From Amphirosellinia nigrospora (lineage: Eukaryota > Ascomycota > Sordariomycetes > Xylariales > Xylariaceae), in NCBI GenBank assembly GCA_004123355.1, contig SCHM01000002.1:8405569-8469568 (forward strand): a stretch of DNA of 64,000 bases. The letters are read 5' to 3'. Of the stretch, positions 36,431-47,611 are shown in pieces. How positions within the stretch are numbered: the stretch's first letter is position 1; each line of letters begins with the position of its first letter. The position numbers were made by a program, and so were the translations under genes. Under the pieces are notes generated by a model, which was not told the DNA's origin, ran no database searches, and saw only the letters and a list, made by a program, of their open reading frames with translations.

Positions 36431-36856
36431 TTAGACCCCGAGACTCCCATCTGGTTTCTTGCTCCGGTGCTGTTCTCTCACGAACTCCGCGATATGCTCG
36501 TCATGGTCAGGCCGATGTGGCGGGCCAGGAAGGTCGTTTTGTGGCGTCTTCTCTTGCTGCTCCTGATTGTTCTTCTCTGTTCCTAGGAGCTTGGATGCTA
36601 CTGGGATATAATCGACCACTTTGAAGGCCTAGTTAGAAACTTGTATACGAAGCTATATATATACATATATATAATGGAGAGCGGACGGCCTGTGGTCTGC
36701 GCTGGATATTTATCTACTTACCCCTCTCTATGAGACTTGGACTGTTGCTCTTCTCGCGACTGCTCGTGGCCTCACGGGCTTCTCTAGCGGCCTCGTCAAG
36801 TCGATCTTTGAGTGTTGGCTGTTCGGGTTGACTATCGGGGGTGTTGCTGAAGACAT
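36431..36856 (-). CDS. small conserved filamentous-fungal protein of unknown function, one intron
   Basis: A charged protein of about 105 aa. From ATG 36856 the first exon reads MSSATPP, then in the neighbouring frame QPEQPTLKDRLDEAAREARE. A C5 run at the join would need C6 to stay open. An intron of about 90 nt (GTAAGT...AACTAG) follows near 36630-36720. The last exon reads AFKVVDYIPVASKLLGTEKN, then NDLPGPPHRPDHDEHIAEFV and stops after KKPDGSLGV. The helix-rich N-terminus and the PGPPxRPxHDxxIxEFVRxQHRS motif are what I remember from uncharacterised ascomycete proteins. No signal peptide, TM helix or catalytic motif is visible. It is divergently placed to the CobW gene, with about 0.5 kb shared. 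Confidence 0.6.
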
Positions 36857-37349
36857 TGTAACGTTAATGATGGGAGGTTACGGCTTTTGTTTCAGTGTCC
36901 TGATAAGTCGGAGAACAAAATGTTGTGAATTTTTATTTAACCACTACAAGCTAAATAATTAATCTATGGTAGATATAGTTTCCTATTCCTTTGCCTTCAC
37001 ACACATTTTGCAACCGGTATTGAGTCGAATTGTAGTTGAGACAATAAGCCAGATACGTCATCATGCACGGATAGGTACCACCAAGACGGAAAACACGGCA
37101 CAGGCATAGCACGTACAGGGGTCAGGTACTGGCAGGCGCACCTGATAAGATCCGCTAGATAAGATAAGGAGCTTGGTTGGTAGGTCGCTGCAGAAACCCC
37201 TCAACCCCTCCATCTCATACCCAGAGCTTTTGTTTACTGTACTTAAAGTTGCTTTACAAACCTTACCTACTCACAATAAACACATTCGTTTTGTTTCCCC
37301 GGCTCAGTTGTTGCGAACCCATAAAAACACTGGTACAAACGCAACTACC
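36857..37349. promoter_or_regulatory. divergent promoter region
   Basis: About 490 bp between divergent ATGs of the small conserved protein (-) and the CobW GTPase (+). The right half is CT-rich (37196-37300). If the CobW protein is a zinc chaperone, a zinc-responsive element would be expected here; I could not identify one by eye. Confidence 0.4.
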
Positions 37350-38509
37350 ATGGCGCCGATTCCGATTACCATCGTCACTGGGTTCCTGGGCTCGGGTAAG
37401 ACCACACTGCTCCTCAATCTGGTGCCACAGCTCCGCGCCGCCAACCCGTCGTACCGCCTCGCGCTACTTAAGAACGAATTTGGCGACGTCGCCATAGACT
37501 CGCAGCTCGCCGCCAGCAGCGCTGTCTCCGGAGTCCAGGAGTTACTCAACGGCTGTATCTGCTGTAACCTCGTCGGCCAGTTAGGACCCGCACTTGCTGA
37601 GCTCCGCGACACTGTCAAGCCCGACCGCATCGTTATCGAGACCTCCGGGTCCGCGTTCCCGGCCACCCTGGCCATCGAAGTAAACCGAATTGCGCGCGAG
37701 GCAGGCAACCAATACGTTCTCGACGGCGTTGTCAGCGTCATCGACGTCGAGAATTGGTCCGGCTACGAAGATACGAGCTATACTGCACGCCTACAAGCTC
37801 GCTATACGGATCTGATCATCTACAACAAGTGGGAGACTTGTGGCGAGGACCGCTTCGACGAAGTGAGAGATCGTGTCGGTGACTTGGAAGTCGATATTGC
37901 CTGGGTCAAGAGCGACAAAGGCCGTGTCCCTGTTGACATAATATTCGGCATTGACGGGGACTCGCGCATACCTTAACCGAGGAACATCTAGGCACGATCC
38001 AGAATGGAAGCCACGACCATGGCCACGAAGAGGACGGGCATAACCACAGCCATAATCACCAATCCGAAGTCGAGGTCCTCTCCGTCTCATTACAAGGACC
38101 CAAAACCGCGACCGTCAATGCCACCAACCTCATGAAGTTGTTGAACACCGCCCCAAAAGACGAGGTGTATAGGATAAAATCAGTGCTAACGGCGTCATCA
38201 CCGATAATTAGCAACTCAGACAAGAATGATCCTATAGCAACGCTGCCGTCGGATTCATCCACACCTACGAGATATATCTTGAACTGGGCCTTTGGGCGGT
38301 GGACCTTCACGCCCGTGGAGAAGACTGTCGACGAGCACAATTCCAGCGACGGGGTGCTACTTCGCATGACTATGATTCTCGCTCGCTACGAAAGCACGAA
38401 ATGGAAAAAGAAGCTCGAAGCAGGCGGGTTGTTAGAGCTCGAAGCAGGCGGGTTGTTAGAGCTCGACGGCACCGAGTCAGGAGAATTGACCGTGACCAAG
38501 ATTGCATAG
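37350..38509 (+). CDS. CobW/COG0523 GTPase, putative metal (zinc) chaperone
   Basis: Cytosolic G3E-family P-loop GTPase. Walker A is TIVTGFLGSGKTTLLLNL near the N-terminus of the product that starts at ATG 37350. The hallmark metal site CICC (in NGCICCNLVGQLGPALAEL) follows, and RIVIETSGSAFPATLAIEV covers the ETSG motif. The base-recognition motif reads YNKWE instead of NKxD. After the G domain comes a His-rich loop, HDHGHEEDGHNHSHNHQ, expected to bind zinc or another divalent metal. The CobW C-terminal domain follows, ending TVTKIA. Frame changes near 37955, between GIDG and LAHTLTEEHLGT, so the product is probably one continuous protein of about 385 aa. Close to the C-terminus an 8-residue unit LEAGGLLE is duplicated in tandem. 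Fungal relatives of ZNG1/CBWD deliver zinc to methionine aminopeptidase; applying that role here is inference. Confidence 0.82.
38413..38460. repeat. in-frame 24-bp tandem duplication inside the CobW gene
   Basis: Two identical 24-bp units (38413-38436 and 38437-38460) encode LEAGGLLE twice. Perfect identity suggests a recent slippage event, or an assembly duplication. Confidence 0.85.
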
Positions 38510-40017
38510 AGTGCGACAAAAAGCTACACAAGAAACCAGACAAAGTGTGGCCACCTAATGTTTTCGTTATGTGGTTACCGCCGACTCCGCCTGATGTCTA
38601 TTATTACCTTACCGTCTATACTACTCACGATTACACACATATATATTTCGACATGGACGCTCTTCACTCCCTGCTGAGAGCGGGGAATGGGAATAGAAAG
38701 GAGCTTCGATAAGATTTGACAAGCGCGCGAAATTACAATGACACCAATGCATCATCGATGTATGTTCGGATACTTTACATCTGTCGTGTCGGCTCCAAGC
38801 CAGTGCTATCATTTCGCGCGCTAGAACGCGGATATGAACACTGCCAAAAAGAGTCCCATGTTGTGAAAACCTAATCAAATCACGTTTCAGATTATTGATT
38901 AGATATTAGACATATTGTCTGGGAACTAGAGGAAACCGGATTCGCGAGGATCGAACTTTTATATATTGGAATGAGAAATGAGGAACGAACTGGATAGAAC
39001 TATTCACAAGTGGATACATGTTTTAATATTAATAAACTCATCAGAACAACACTCACGTCCGCGCGAGCATTCGGCAATGTTTCTACTACTGCGATAATCA
39101 AAGCCCAGTATTTGACGTCAATAAATTAATCTCAGGACGTGCCTTGTAACTTTGTTAATAATATTCGCTTACTATACTCCCCTGTCTATGATAATGTCTC
39201 CTCTCGCTTATCTGAGACCAAGGGAGCGGAACTACCCAAATGTCCGTGAATGAATAGGTGTAACTACCTACCTCCCTATGTACTATACGATCATATCATA
39301 GAGGCGCAAGGAGGAGGAGGTATATTCGTCCCCGAGTTCCAGTAAGTTTCTTAGCTGATATTTTTTTTGTCAGCGTCATAGACAAAGCCTCCAATCTCGT
39401 GCTACGGACATCCGACACTAAACGTTTGAGTCGTCAATAAAGTCAACCAATGATATACTCCTACATATGGTGTAGCACAGCAATCATGAAAAGTCTTGTG
39501 TTGTCACGGTGAGATTTTTCGTCCGGAAGGGAAAAAAAATTCCAAAGAAATCTCTGATAGGTTTGAACTAATCCGACCGATTTCCACCTACCAGAGGAGA
39601 AAAGAAAAGAGCCCCTCCAATACAGGTTCGTTATATATGTTACAAACAAACATCGAACCGCCGTTTCGGCTACAAGGGGTATAGGTTCCAGCTGCGATAC
39701 ACCAGCGCAGTTCTGATCTTGCCTCCGCCCGCCTCTTGAACATTCATTTTCCATCGCTCTTCATGAACTCCTCAAACATTGATCGCCGTCTTTCGGCGTC
39801 AAAATATAACCCCAACATTGGCTTTTGAATAGTGACACCTTGCCGCCAATCATTTTTTGTCCTTATATGCATGCCTGGGCGTATGAAATTCCCCATCCTT
39901 TCTCACCCGCAGTGTGACTTGTTTTTACTCAACGCCAAAGATCACGATCGCCCTTTTTGGCCATGGCTACTATTTGGTCGCGGCCACTCGTCTCTCTGTG
40001 CTCCAAAGCTCGGGGCG
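38510..40017. other. intergenic, no gene seen
   Basis: Convergent 3' flanks of the CobW gene (+) and the F-box gene (-). The short ORFs in 38.6-40.1 kb show no coding character. A cgaggatcgaac string near 38955 resembles a tRNA 3' part but cannot fold as one. Confidence 0.5.
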
Positions 40018-41932
40018 CTACTTTTGCGCCCATCCCCCCACATTCTCGCCCGGCACGCTCAAAAAACCGCCATGACCGTCGCCCTGTATGACACTCATCC
40101 TGGCACCGCCGCCAGCCTGCCAGCCTGAGCCTATATCGGATAGGCCGTAGCTGCTGATTGGCCGACCGCTCGCCGCACTTGCTGTTCGCCCATGTCGCCC
40201 TCTGCCTTGACCCCCGCCACCGTAGGCATCGAAAGGATCCATACGCGTACTGCCCCAGTCCAGATCATCATCGCCCTTTGTGAAGATCTCGAGGGTTTGG
40301 TTGAGCGCTAACATGCCAGGCCCACGTGGGCTAAAGGCCGATGCGAACGGGTTGTTCGAGCTGAAACGAGGCGGTGGATTGTTGAAGCCTCCCGTGTTAG
40401 ATGGAGAGAGGCTTCCGCTTCCGCGTTGAACCTGCCCGTGCTACCTGCACTACTGGGGCGCTGGGAGCTCCCGCGAAGCCGGCATAGGTGCGGTAAGCCG
40501 ATAAGTAAGTCGGGAAAATTTTGGTCCCGGACATAGATGGCTGCCAGGCGTGGTAGGCCGCCGGCGAAGAGCGATGATGCCAGGTAATTATAATAGCTGG
40601 CGGTAGCGCTTGCATAGGACGCGGCCGAGGGAGTGGCCGTGATCTCGTAACGCAAGGTTTCGAGGGCCCAATTTGACAACGGAGGAATAGGGACGCCGTG
40701 AGACGGGAAGGGGAGTCGACTTGTTCGGTGATGGACATGGTCACAAGGCACGGAGCATTGGCTAACACATTGTGAAGGGCCGCTGGGTGGGTACCGGTAT
40801 TGGTAAGAGACAGAACCTTCAAGCTCTGCTTCGTCGTCTCTGGACAAGTATGAAACGAGGCCGTCACCAGTGACGCGCGGGATATCGGTCAGAATAAGTT
40901 CCTCTAACGGTGGGAAGGCAGGCAAGACATCATTATACCGGAAGATGTCATCATCTAGCATTCTACAGTCCGAAGCCTTTAGAGCACGCAGACGTCGCAG
41001 CGTCGCGAGGACCTGTCGTAGGACGGCGGGGTCCATATTGATCCTGCCTAATTCTAGGACCTCGAGGTCTGGCCACACATTGCCACGGCTTAGTGTCTCC
41101 AGGCTCCGCTCACTGCCAGCCAGATACGTCATTTTTCGAAGACCAGGGCATCGAGCTTGCACCTCGAGCTTGAGAGTATGATGAGCGGGGTCGTCCATGA
41201 ATAGGCCCTCGGGCAGATCGACATATTTCAGGTTGGGCAGCACAGCAATGGTTCTCGCGAGGACGGGGCGCTCGACTCTCGCACCATATAAGGAGTCTTG
41301 AGTACTGCACAAGCTTCCCTAGGCGAGTGGGGTCCTCGCGCAAAGTGCGGCATAGCAAATGTAGGCGCGCGCTGGCTGGGTCCTCGGGATGCCGTTGCGG
41401 TCGAAGCGACTTTTGCGCTTGCGTCTATCGGAGAGGTCGATCTCTCTCTCGCAATAATGGACAGAATCTATACGGATGCTATGGTACCTGGAAGGGCAGG
41501 AGACGGCTGGTCAGCTCAGGCTAATCAAGATATGATAAAAGAGAGAAGAGGGGGTGGGGCGCATACATGACTGGTATGGCGGAGCGCCGCCATAGCTTGC
41601 AGACCTGGGCTGGCATGGGCAAGGTCGCGTAGATCGCAGAGCATGCAGGCATCTTCGACAGCGCTCCTCTCGCACGTCTCGTACGACTCATCGTTGCTGT
41701 GGGACAGACGAAGGCGAAGACTCTCTCGAGGATCGGTGCGGGCAGCTCGAGCCAGGGCGCGAAGATGCGGCCCTCTCGGCAGCGTAGTTGTACTGTTGCT
41801 CGCTGCGGGGGTTATACTGGCGGTACTTGTCGCGTTCGACGACGTCGTAGGCCTGCTGTGAGGTTTTAGACGGCTTCGAGACCGAGGTCGACTTTTGCTC
41901 CGACGGAAGAACTTCATAGGAGTGAATTTCAT
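40018..41932 (-). CDS. F-box / leucine-rich-type protein, frame-broken by apparent indels
   Basis: Probable SCF ubiquitin-ligase adaptor of filamentous ascomycetes. From ATG 41932 a basic N-terminus (MKFTPMKFFRRSKSRPRSRS) leads to DESYETCERSAVEDACMLCD and LRDLAHAS, an F-box-like helix region. An intron lies at about 41571-41492 and joins IPVM to YHSIRIDSVHYCERE. Next come RLHLLCRTLREDPTRLGKLV and VLARTIAVLPNLKYVDLPEG. Leucine-rich repeat-like segments follow: LEVQARCPGLRKMTYLAGSE, WPDLEVLELGRINMDP, LRRLRALKASDCRMLDDDIF and FPPLEELILTDIPRVTGDGL. The C-terminal region (GLPRLAAIYVRDQNFPDLLI, then LALNQTLEIFTKGDDDLDWG) ends at 40018. Frame shifts near 41600, 41440, 41330, 40850, 40660 and 40490 are bridged by conserved protein. 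Substrate is unknown. Confidence 0.7.
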
Positions 41933-43954
41933 CCTGAACCAAGCTAGGATGAGCCCGGTCCAGATCTATTATGTGACGAGTCGGTCTGCCTCGTGTGCGG
42001 CTGTATTGGATGCCGAGGTTCTGGTGTGGATTAGGCCTCGAGGGCTGGGACATGAGGAGACAAATCAATTGAATATGGGCGAAGGCCGGAAGAAGCGAGA
42101 GTTGCTATGATTAGGAGAGAAGGTGGGAATAGCGGGAAGAGAGGCGCGAAGGGAACAATAGTGTGTGGTGTGTGGTGTAGTAGTATAGTGAGTGATACTG
42201 TAGTTAGTCTAGGTCATTGAGCTATGGTGGTGTGGAATTCCGGGTTGCCTTAGCCCGTCTTGGTACAGCTTATAAGGCCCAGGCAAGTCGGGTACGTCTT
42301 GGCTGTCTGTATCCCACGCATCCAAATGGCCTGCATGCTACCTCACATGTAGGAGAGGCATTTACGCACAATAAAGAAATGAACAATAATAGATTGGCCC
42401 TTTGTTTGCGTTGTTGTTGTTGGTGTTGTTGGGGTAGGCGTAGTAGGAGGTTGGACGAGGTGATTGCTTGATGGATTGAGTTGTGTCTCACCTGGTGGTG
42501 AGCATTGAGAGAAAGAGGAGAAAAAGAGGAAAAGGGTGGCCTGTGGACGACAAGGCTCTGGCCGATATTGCTGCTACCTTATGCTTGCTCTACTTTTCTT
42601 TGCCATTTAATAGGCACAGTAATAATCCTTATAGTATCCTGGGGGCCTTGAACAATTGGCAGGTCTATTTACATGCTATGTAGAAAGAGGCAAAGGTTGC
42701 TATTTTACCGAGGATACCCTGCCTATGTTAGAGGCCAGTCGGATTCTCGGACGTCACGTTTTGACTTCCACACGTCAAACTAGCCGCATTTGGAAGCTTT
42801 TCCCCACAAATAACCATCCTAGTTAGATGGCAGTGTCGCAGTTTGTGCTGTACCGCCCCGACCCCACATGCATATATGGCAGCCTTCTCTGATTCCGCTC
42901 TATGAGGGCGTATGGACGACATGCAGACCCTCCGTCCACTCTTCTACACTTCAATATTCTGTCACTCCGTTTTCTTTTATCAGTAGGCAGTTAGGCTTGC
43001 TGTTTTAAGCGGCTGATATCAATGAACAGAACATGGAATTCATTAGAATATTGTTTAATTTGTTCATGACGTAGGTGCGTTATATATAAAAGAAAAAATC
43101 ATTGGAAGTCCTATCTTTGCTATACCTTACAATCGGCATTGTACAAATCTCACTCACCCAACCAAGCCTTGGTCTACATAAAAAGTCATTTGTCTCGGCC
43201 GTTTGCACGACTCCTTTTCCTGCGTCTTCCTAGAAGGATAGTAATCGTTTGCTTACTATACTGTAGGGTATATATGCTTGGTAGGTACTGATGCAACTCG
43301 ACTTCACGTCTCTCGTGGTAGTACAATAGATAGGTGGATAGAAACAGTGAAGAGAACGAAAGCAAAATAATATGAGCCCGGGCATTGTGAGTTACCCGCT
43401 AATGCATACTTGCTATGCATATCTGCTATGCATGTTCCAAGTTCCAAGTCTGCATATGCTATGCAAAGCGCCATACTTCAAGTCGAAATTAATTATGCTC
43501 CTTGCCACTGCCTTCCTCTCACCCCTCGTCCACCCCTTGATCAAACTGCCATGCCGCACATCGAAGTAAGTGTCTGCAGCTGGCTCTCAATCCCAGCCTC
43601 GTCTAGCCACAGCAAGGACCGAGTGATCGTGTTAGGATAAGATTACCTACCCTACGACCAAATTTGTGTGCTTGATTGCCCGGGACCAGAACTTCCCGGC
43701 TAGGTTTTCATTGTACCTGCCCTGTGTAGGATTTTATTGCTGGCCCATTTCCTAGTTCCCATTCGGCTGGACGGCCTCGAGGGTGACCCGGGCCCGGAAA
43801 CGTTGGATTTGGTTCGCAATGTCAAGGGAAACGGATATTCGTCTGGGTCCTCCTCGTCACTATCCGTCTATGTTAGTTACCCGTCCATGGGATGAGTGGT
43901 TAAACTGAGGGAAGTCAACTCACGGTAATTTCCACGCGACATAATCCTCCGTGC
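41933..43954. other. intergenic, no gene seen
   Basis: About 2 kb upstream of the F-box gene and downstream of glycogen synthase. It includes short GTGTGGT and GTTGTT runs near 42160 and 42410, and CTATGCAT-type repeats near 43410-43450. No gene supported. Confidence 0.5.
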
Positions 43955-46142
43955 TCAATCCTTCCCGTCCTTCTTGTAGACTCGCAAAGTCGCCGGGGTC
44001 ATCATTCCGGCCCGATCACGAGGCGAGCCCGGCACCGAGAACGGTCGCGAAATCTTCTGTTCTACGCCGGGGATGAAGTCTTCCTCCTCCTCCTCACCTG
44101 CGAACGAGGTCGGGAAAGCTCGCCGTAGCGCCAACTGTCGTGCCTTGACGTATTCCATTCCCATCCTCTTCCAGTCTAGTAGATCACTCAGCCTTTCTGT
44201 GCGGTTGCGCTGATTGATACGTTGGCGGCGGCTCTTTTGGCAAAAATCAAACATATTCGACGTCAGCTGATTGACCGAGTCATCAACACCTTTGTTGCGG
44301 CGATCTACAATATAAATGCCATAGTCGCTCGAGTTCTCGATCAGCTCCTCCATGTAGCAGCCAAATCCTGACAGGTTTGTTGTGATACTGGGTACTCCCA
44401 TGACCGTGCACTCGGCCGGAGTATAGCCCCAGGGCTCATAGTACGAGGGGAAGACGCCCAAGTTGGTACGCGCACGAAATCATCATAGTCCAATGGTAGG
44501 ATAGGATTTGATGAATTCAGGAATTCTGGGTGGAAGACTATCTTAACCCTATCTGTGGGATGATTAAAAAGCTGCACTCGGCGGATCTGATTGAGAATGG
44601 GGTCATCGTTGTCGTTGACCATATTGTGCGTCACAATGGGCGGTAGCGCGTGACGCTTCATCGCAAAGAGTCGACGCCTTAATACCACACGGTCAGCGCT
44701 TGTAATAAGCTCCTTCTCATCAGGCATAGTGTCGCCATCGTGCCATTTGAGCGACCGCTCGAAGATACGGCGACCGATACCGCGTTCAATCACATCAACA
44801 GTATCCCTTAGCGATTTAACCACGGCCTGACCTTTGAGGGCCTCAACAGTAAGTGACGTGGTCTGCGCCGGCATGACAATGAATGCTACAACTGTAGTCT
44901 TGCTACCAGTGCTCTTAAGCCTGTGATTCAGCCGCGCGAGGGATTCGATAAACATGTCGACACCTTTGTTGCGAAACTCGTAACGCCCGGCGGTGAAAAA
45001 GTAGAGGGTATCTTCGGGAACAAAATCATAGTGCCCGTAGAAATGGCCCCGCACAAAGTCATGGATCTTCTCCTTGGCCTGTTGATGCAGGTTCTGGAAC
45101 TCGTGTACAGCAGAGAACTTGGTGACATTTAAACCGTTTGGCAACACACCGTCGGGTTTGCGTTTCAGTAGATGTTCGCTCTCGAAAGCGGTAATGTGGG
45201 AGACGGTGGTGAAGACGTCGCACGCATGCGCGGCTGCACGCTCAATACAGTAACGGTGATAAATGCCACGCTTTCCAGCTTCGGCGTCGACATCAAAGTT
45301 CTGGAGGTTGTTATAGAAATCGACTGAACCGGCACAGAGGTATCGACCGAGCAAGGTAGCGTGCGTGGTAAAGACGGTAGTGATGTCTATCTGACGCTTT
45401 TTGGCAAGCGGCAATGCGACACCGGCGAGCCATTCATGAAAATGGGCAATAACAGCCTTCTTCTTCTCATGGCACACATACTGGGTCAAGTTAGGCGAGC
45501 TTCTTGGTTAAGGGTGAGATGGGGGAAGGGGTGTGTTCAACGTACCTCGCCTAGAAACCAGGCGACCAAGTATCCAAAGACGATAGCTTCGTTCGTCTCG
45601 TCGTCGCCTGGCGGAGCTGGGATGCCTGCCACATTCCACAGGTCACCCTTCCATTCGTCCATGTACTTGTATGCTGTCTTGGTGTCAATGAGCAAGACTC
45701 GCGGAGCACCCTCTATTAGCCATCTGCCATACAAAATGCCAATGCCCCGTTTCCGCATGGCCTCAATGCTTTTGGCGATCTCGGGATTGGTGGGTTCGAG
45801 CTCCTCTACCTCGACGGCAGCCTGGAGATGGTGGTTTAGCTGAAGAGGCAATACGGGAGGGTATTATGAGACGGGCGAGCGAAGCGTTACTTACGGATTG
45901 GTGATTGAGAGGACCGATAAGGGTGTAACGGTCGCCATACTCGGCAGTGGTGACGGGGGCTTTAGACTTGATGACCGAGTAGATACCCCCAACTAGTAGA
46001 AGGGTCAGAGATTACGCGACAGTGATGGGCGCAAAGCGCGTGACTCTCTCAGACATACCACGGTGCGCAACCTCGTAGCAATCTCGAAGAGAACATGATT
46101 CTTGATCTCGCGCTCAGGGCGATCCCCGGTGTCGCTGGCCAT
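43955..46142 (-). CDS. GSY1: glycogen synthase (GT3), frame-broken by apparent indels
   Basis: Cytosolic UDP-glucose:glycogen glucosyltransferase, the polymerising step of glycogen storage. The start ATG at 46142 gives [20 protein letters not shown] and is followed by introns near 46065, 45890 and 45515. Family blocks in order: [119 protein letters not shown] and [20 protein letters not shown]. The catalytic E-x7-E is in [16 protein letters not shown]. The C-terminus [14 protein letters not shown] holds likely regulatory phosphosites (PKA/GSK3 type), as in yeast Gsy2. Two single-base losses are evident: near 46083 (EIATEVAHR restored by one C) and near 44476 (DDFVRGTNLGVFP restored by one G). 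Both sit in invariant protein, so they are almost surely sequence errors. Confidence 0.92.
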
Positions 46143-47611
46143 TGTTACGCTTGACACCTAAGGATTGGGTGTCTGAAAAAGGGAAAGGGAAGCGTGAGGT
46201 GCTGGGCCGCTGGGAGAATGACTTAAGAAACACCAAAGCCAAGCTCGCTATCTATGAAGTCTGAATTGGTGTAGCCGGGTTAGTGGTGTTCTTTGGGTGG
46301 AAAGAAAACTAAAGATGAGGAAGACAAGTAACAAGTAGGTTAGCAAGTAGGAGCTGGAGAAAGACGGACAGGAGAGCAGACGATAGCCAACCACGATAAG
46401 TTTGGCCCGTTTAAGCTGGGGTCAATTTGAAACCAGGGCGGCGCGGAGGCAGAGGCGGAGGCGGGGGAGAAGACGAGAACTGGATGAGAATGAAAACATT
46501 CGTCGCTTGGAATTGTTGAATGGCGCTTTACGTCAACTTGCACCAGCAAGCATGCAAAGCGGGCATCGCCCAAGCGGGGATGGCGCCGTGATGCCCAAGA
46601 GTTCGCCAAAATCACCAATCAAATGGGCATAGCTCGAGAAGCTCTCTTCATATGCCCCACCCAAGCTACCATATCGGGTTAAGAGTTGAGCATGCCCTTG
46701 CTAGCACTAGCAGATTTTGTTTCGACAGTGCATACTTAGTGCAGTGCTATGTATTTCAGTTGGTAGGTAATGCCAGGACTAACACTATATAATGATTCTA
46801 GGTAGTTGAGGCTCCATGGGACACGGAAAAATCCAATAGTTAATCAGTCGTAGCACACCACATGTTCATGATCCTACCAAAATCTGAAATAAATAAACGC
46901 TCAACATACTGACTGCTCCGCTACAGAATTTGGTGGATGGTGGAGAGCTTCTTATATGTACAGTACAAGCAATCCTTGTCGGCGTCCGTCTCCAGTGTTA
47001 CACTGCCTAGCGACTATAGGGCCCAATGTCATCAACAGATCGAGCAATTTCCCTTTACCTCATAGCGGCCTACTGTATGGGCGTTCCAGTAGTCCAGCAC
47101 AGAAATTTTAAGCGAATAGATTCTCAATCTTCTACCTGGTTCGTCAGACCAGGAATGTGAGTAAATTATTCACAGCTGAGCTTATTTCGCTGAGACACCA
47201 CTACTACCTTACTCCGAAAATGGAGAGTTCTGTAGGCCCTTTTCAGGGGTATATTTTCCTGCGCTAAACTAGGTACTAATGTGGGTTAGGTAGGTACAAG
47301 TAGCTTCTCTACTAGGTACCCATGTAAATCGATGTGTGGATAGTATTCTTAGTCATCATGACGACATGAGCGACTGTTTACCTACCTAGGTAAATAGGTC
47401 TCTTTACTACGATATTCAAAGTGCGTACAGGATATTGACGATTGGGCTGCAATTGATTCAAGGTATCCCGATTTGTTATACATTGGTAGCAAATGACAAA
47501 CACTGTAACTGTGTTCACTTCAGTTATGCTGGAACAAAGAAAGCACTGAAGCCATAAACGCCACTCTATCTATGCCCACACCCTATTCGCATCGTACCAT
47601 CGTCGCCGTCA
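46143..47611. other. intergenic; promoter of glycogen synthase
   Basis: About 1.5 kb upstream of glycogen synthase and downstream of Neo1, both on the minus strand. The 47.27-47.40 kb part is dense in TACCTA/TAGGTA palindromic motifs. The Arg-rich ORF at 46402-46632 arises from a GC-skewed repeat-like tract and is not considered a gene. Confidence 0.5.

Noticed and set aside
38940-38970. tRNA 3'-end-like gcgaggatcgaact
   Set aside because: The matching T-stem half is missing and no cloverleaf can be drawn.
41298-41570. 90-aa ORF on the + strand
   Set aside because: Antisense to the F-box gene, whose protein pattern is clear on the minus strand.
46402-46632. Arg-rich 76-aa ORF (+) upstream of glycogen synthase
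   Set aside because: Composition follows a purine-rich GGCGG/GAGG tract; no domain, no splice context, and it lies in the promoter of the opposite-strand gene.
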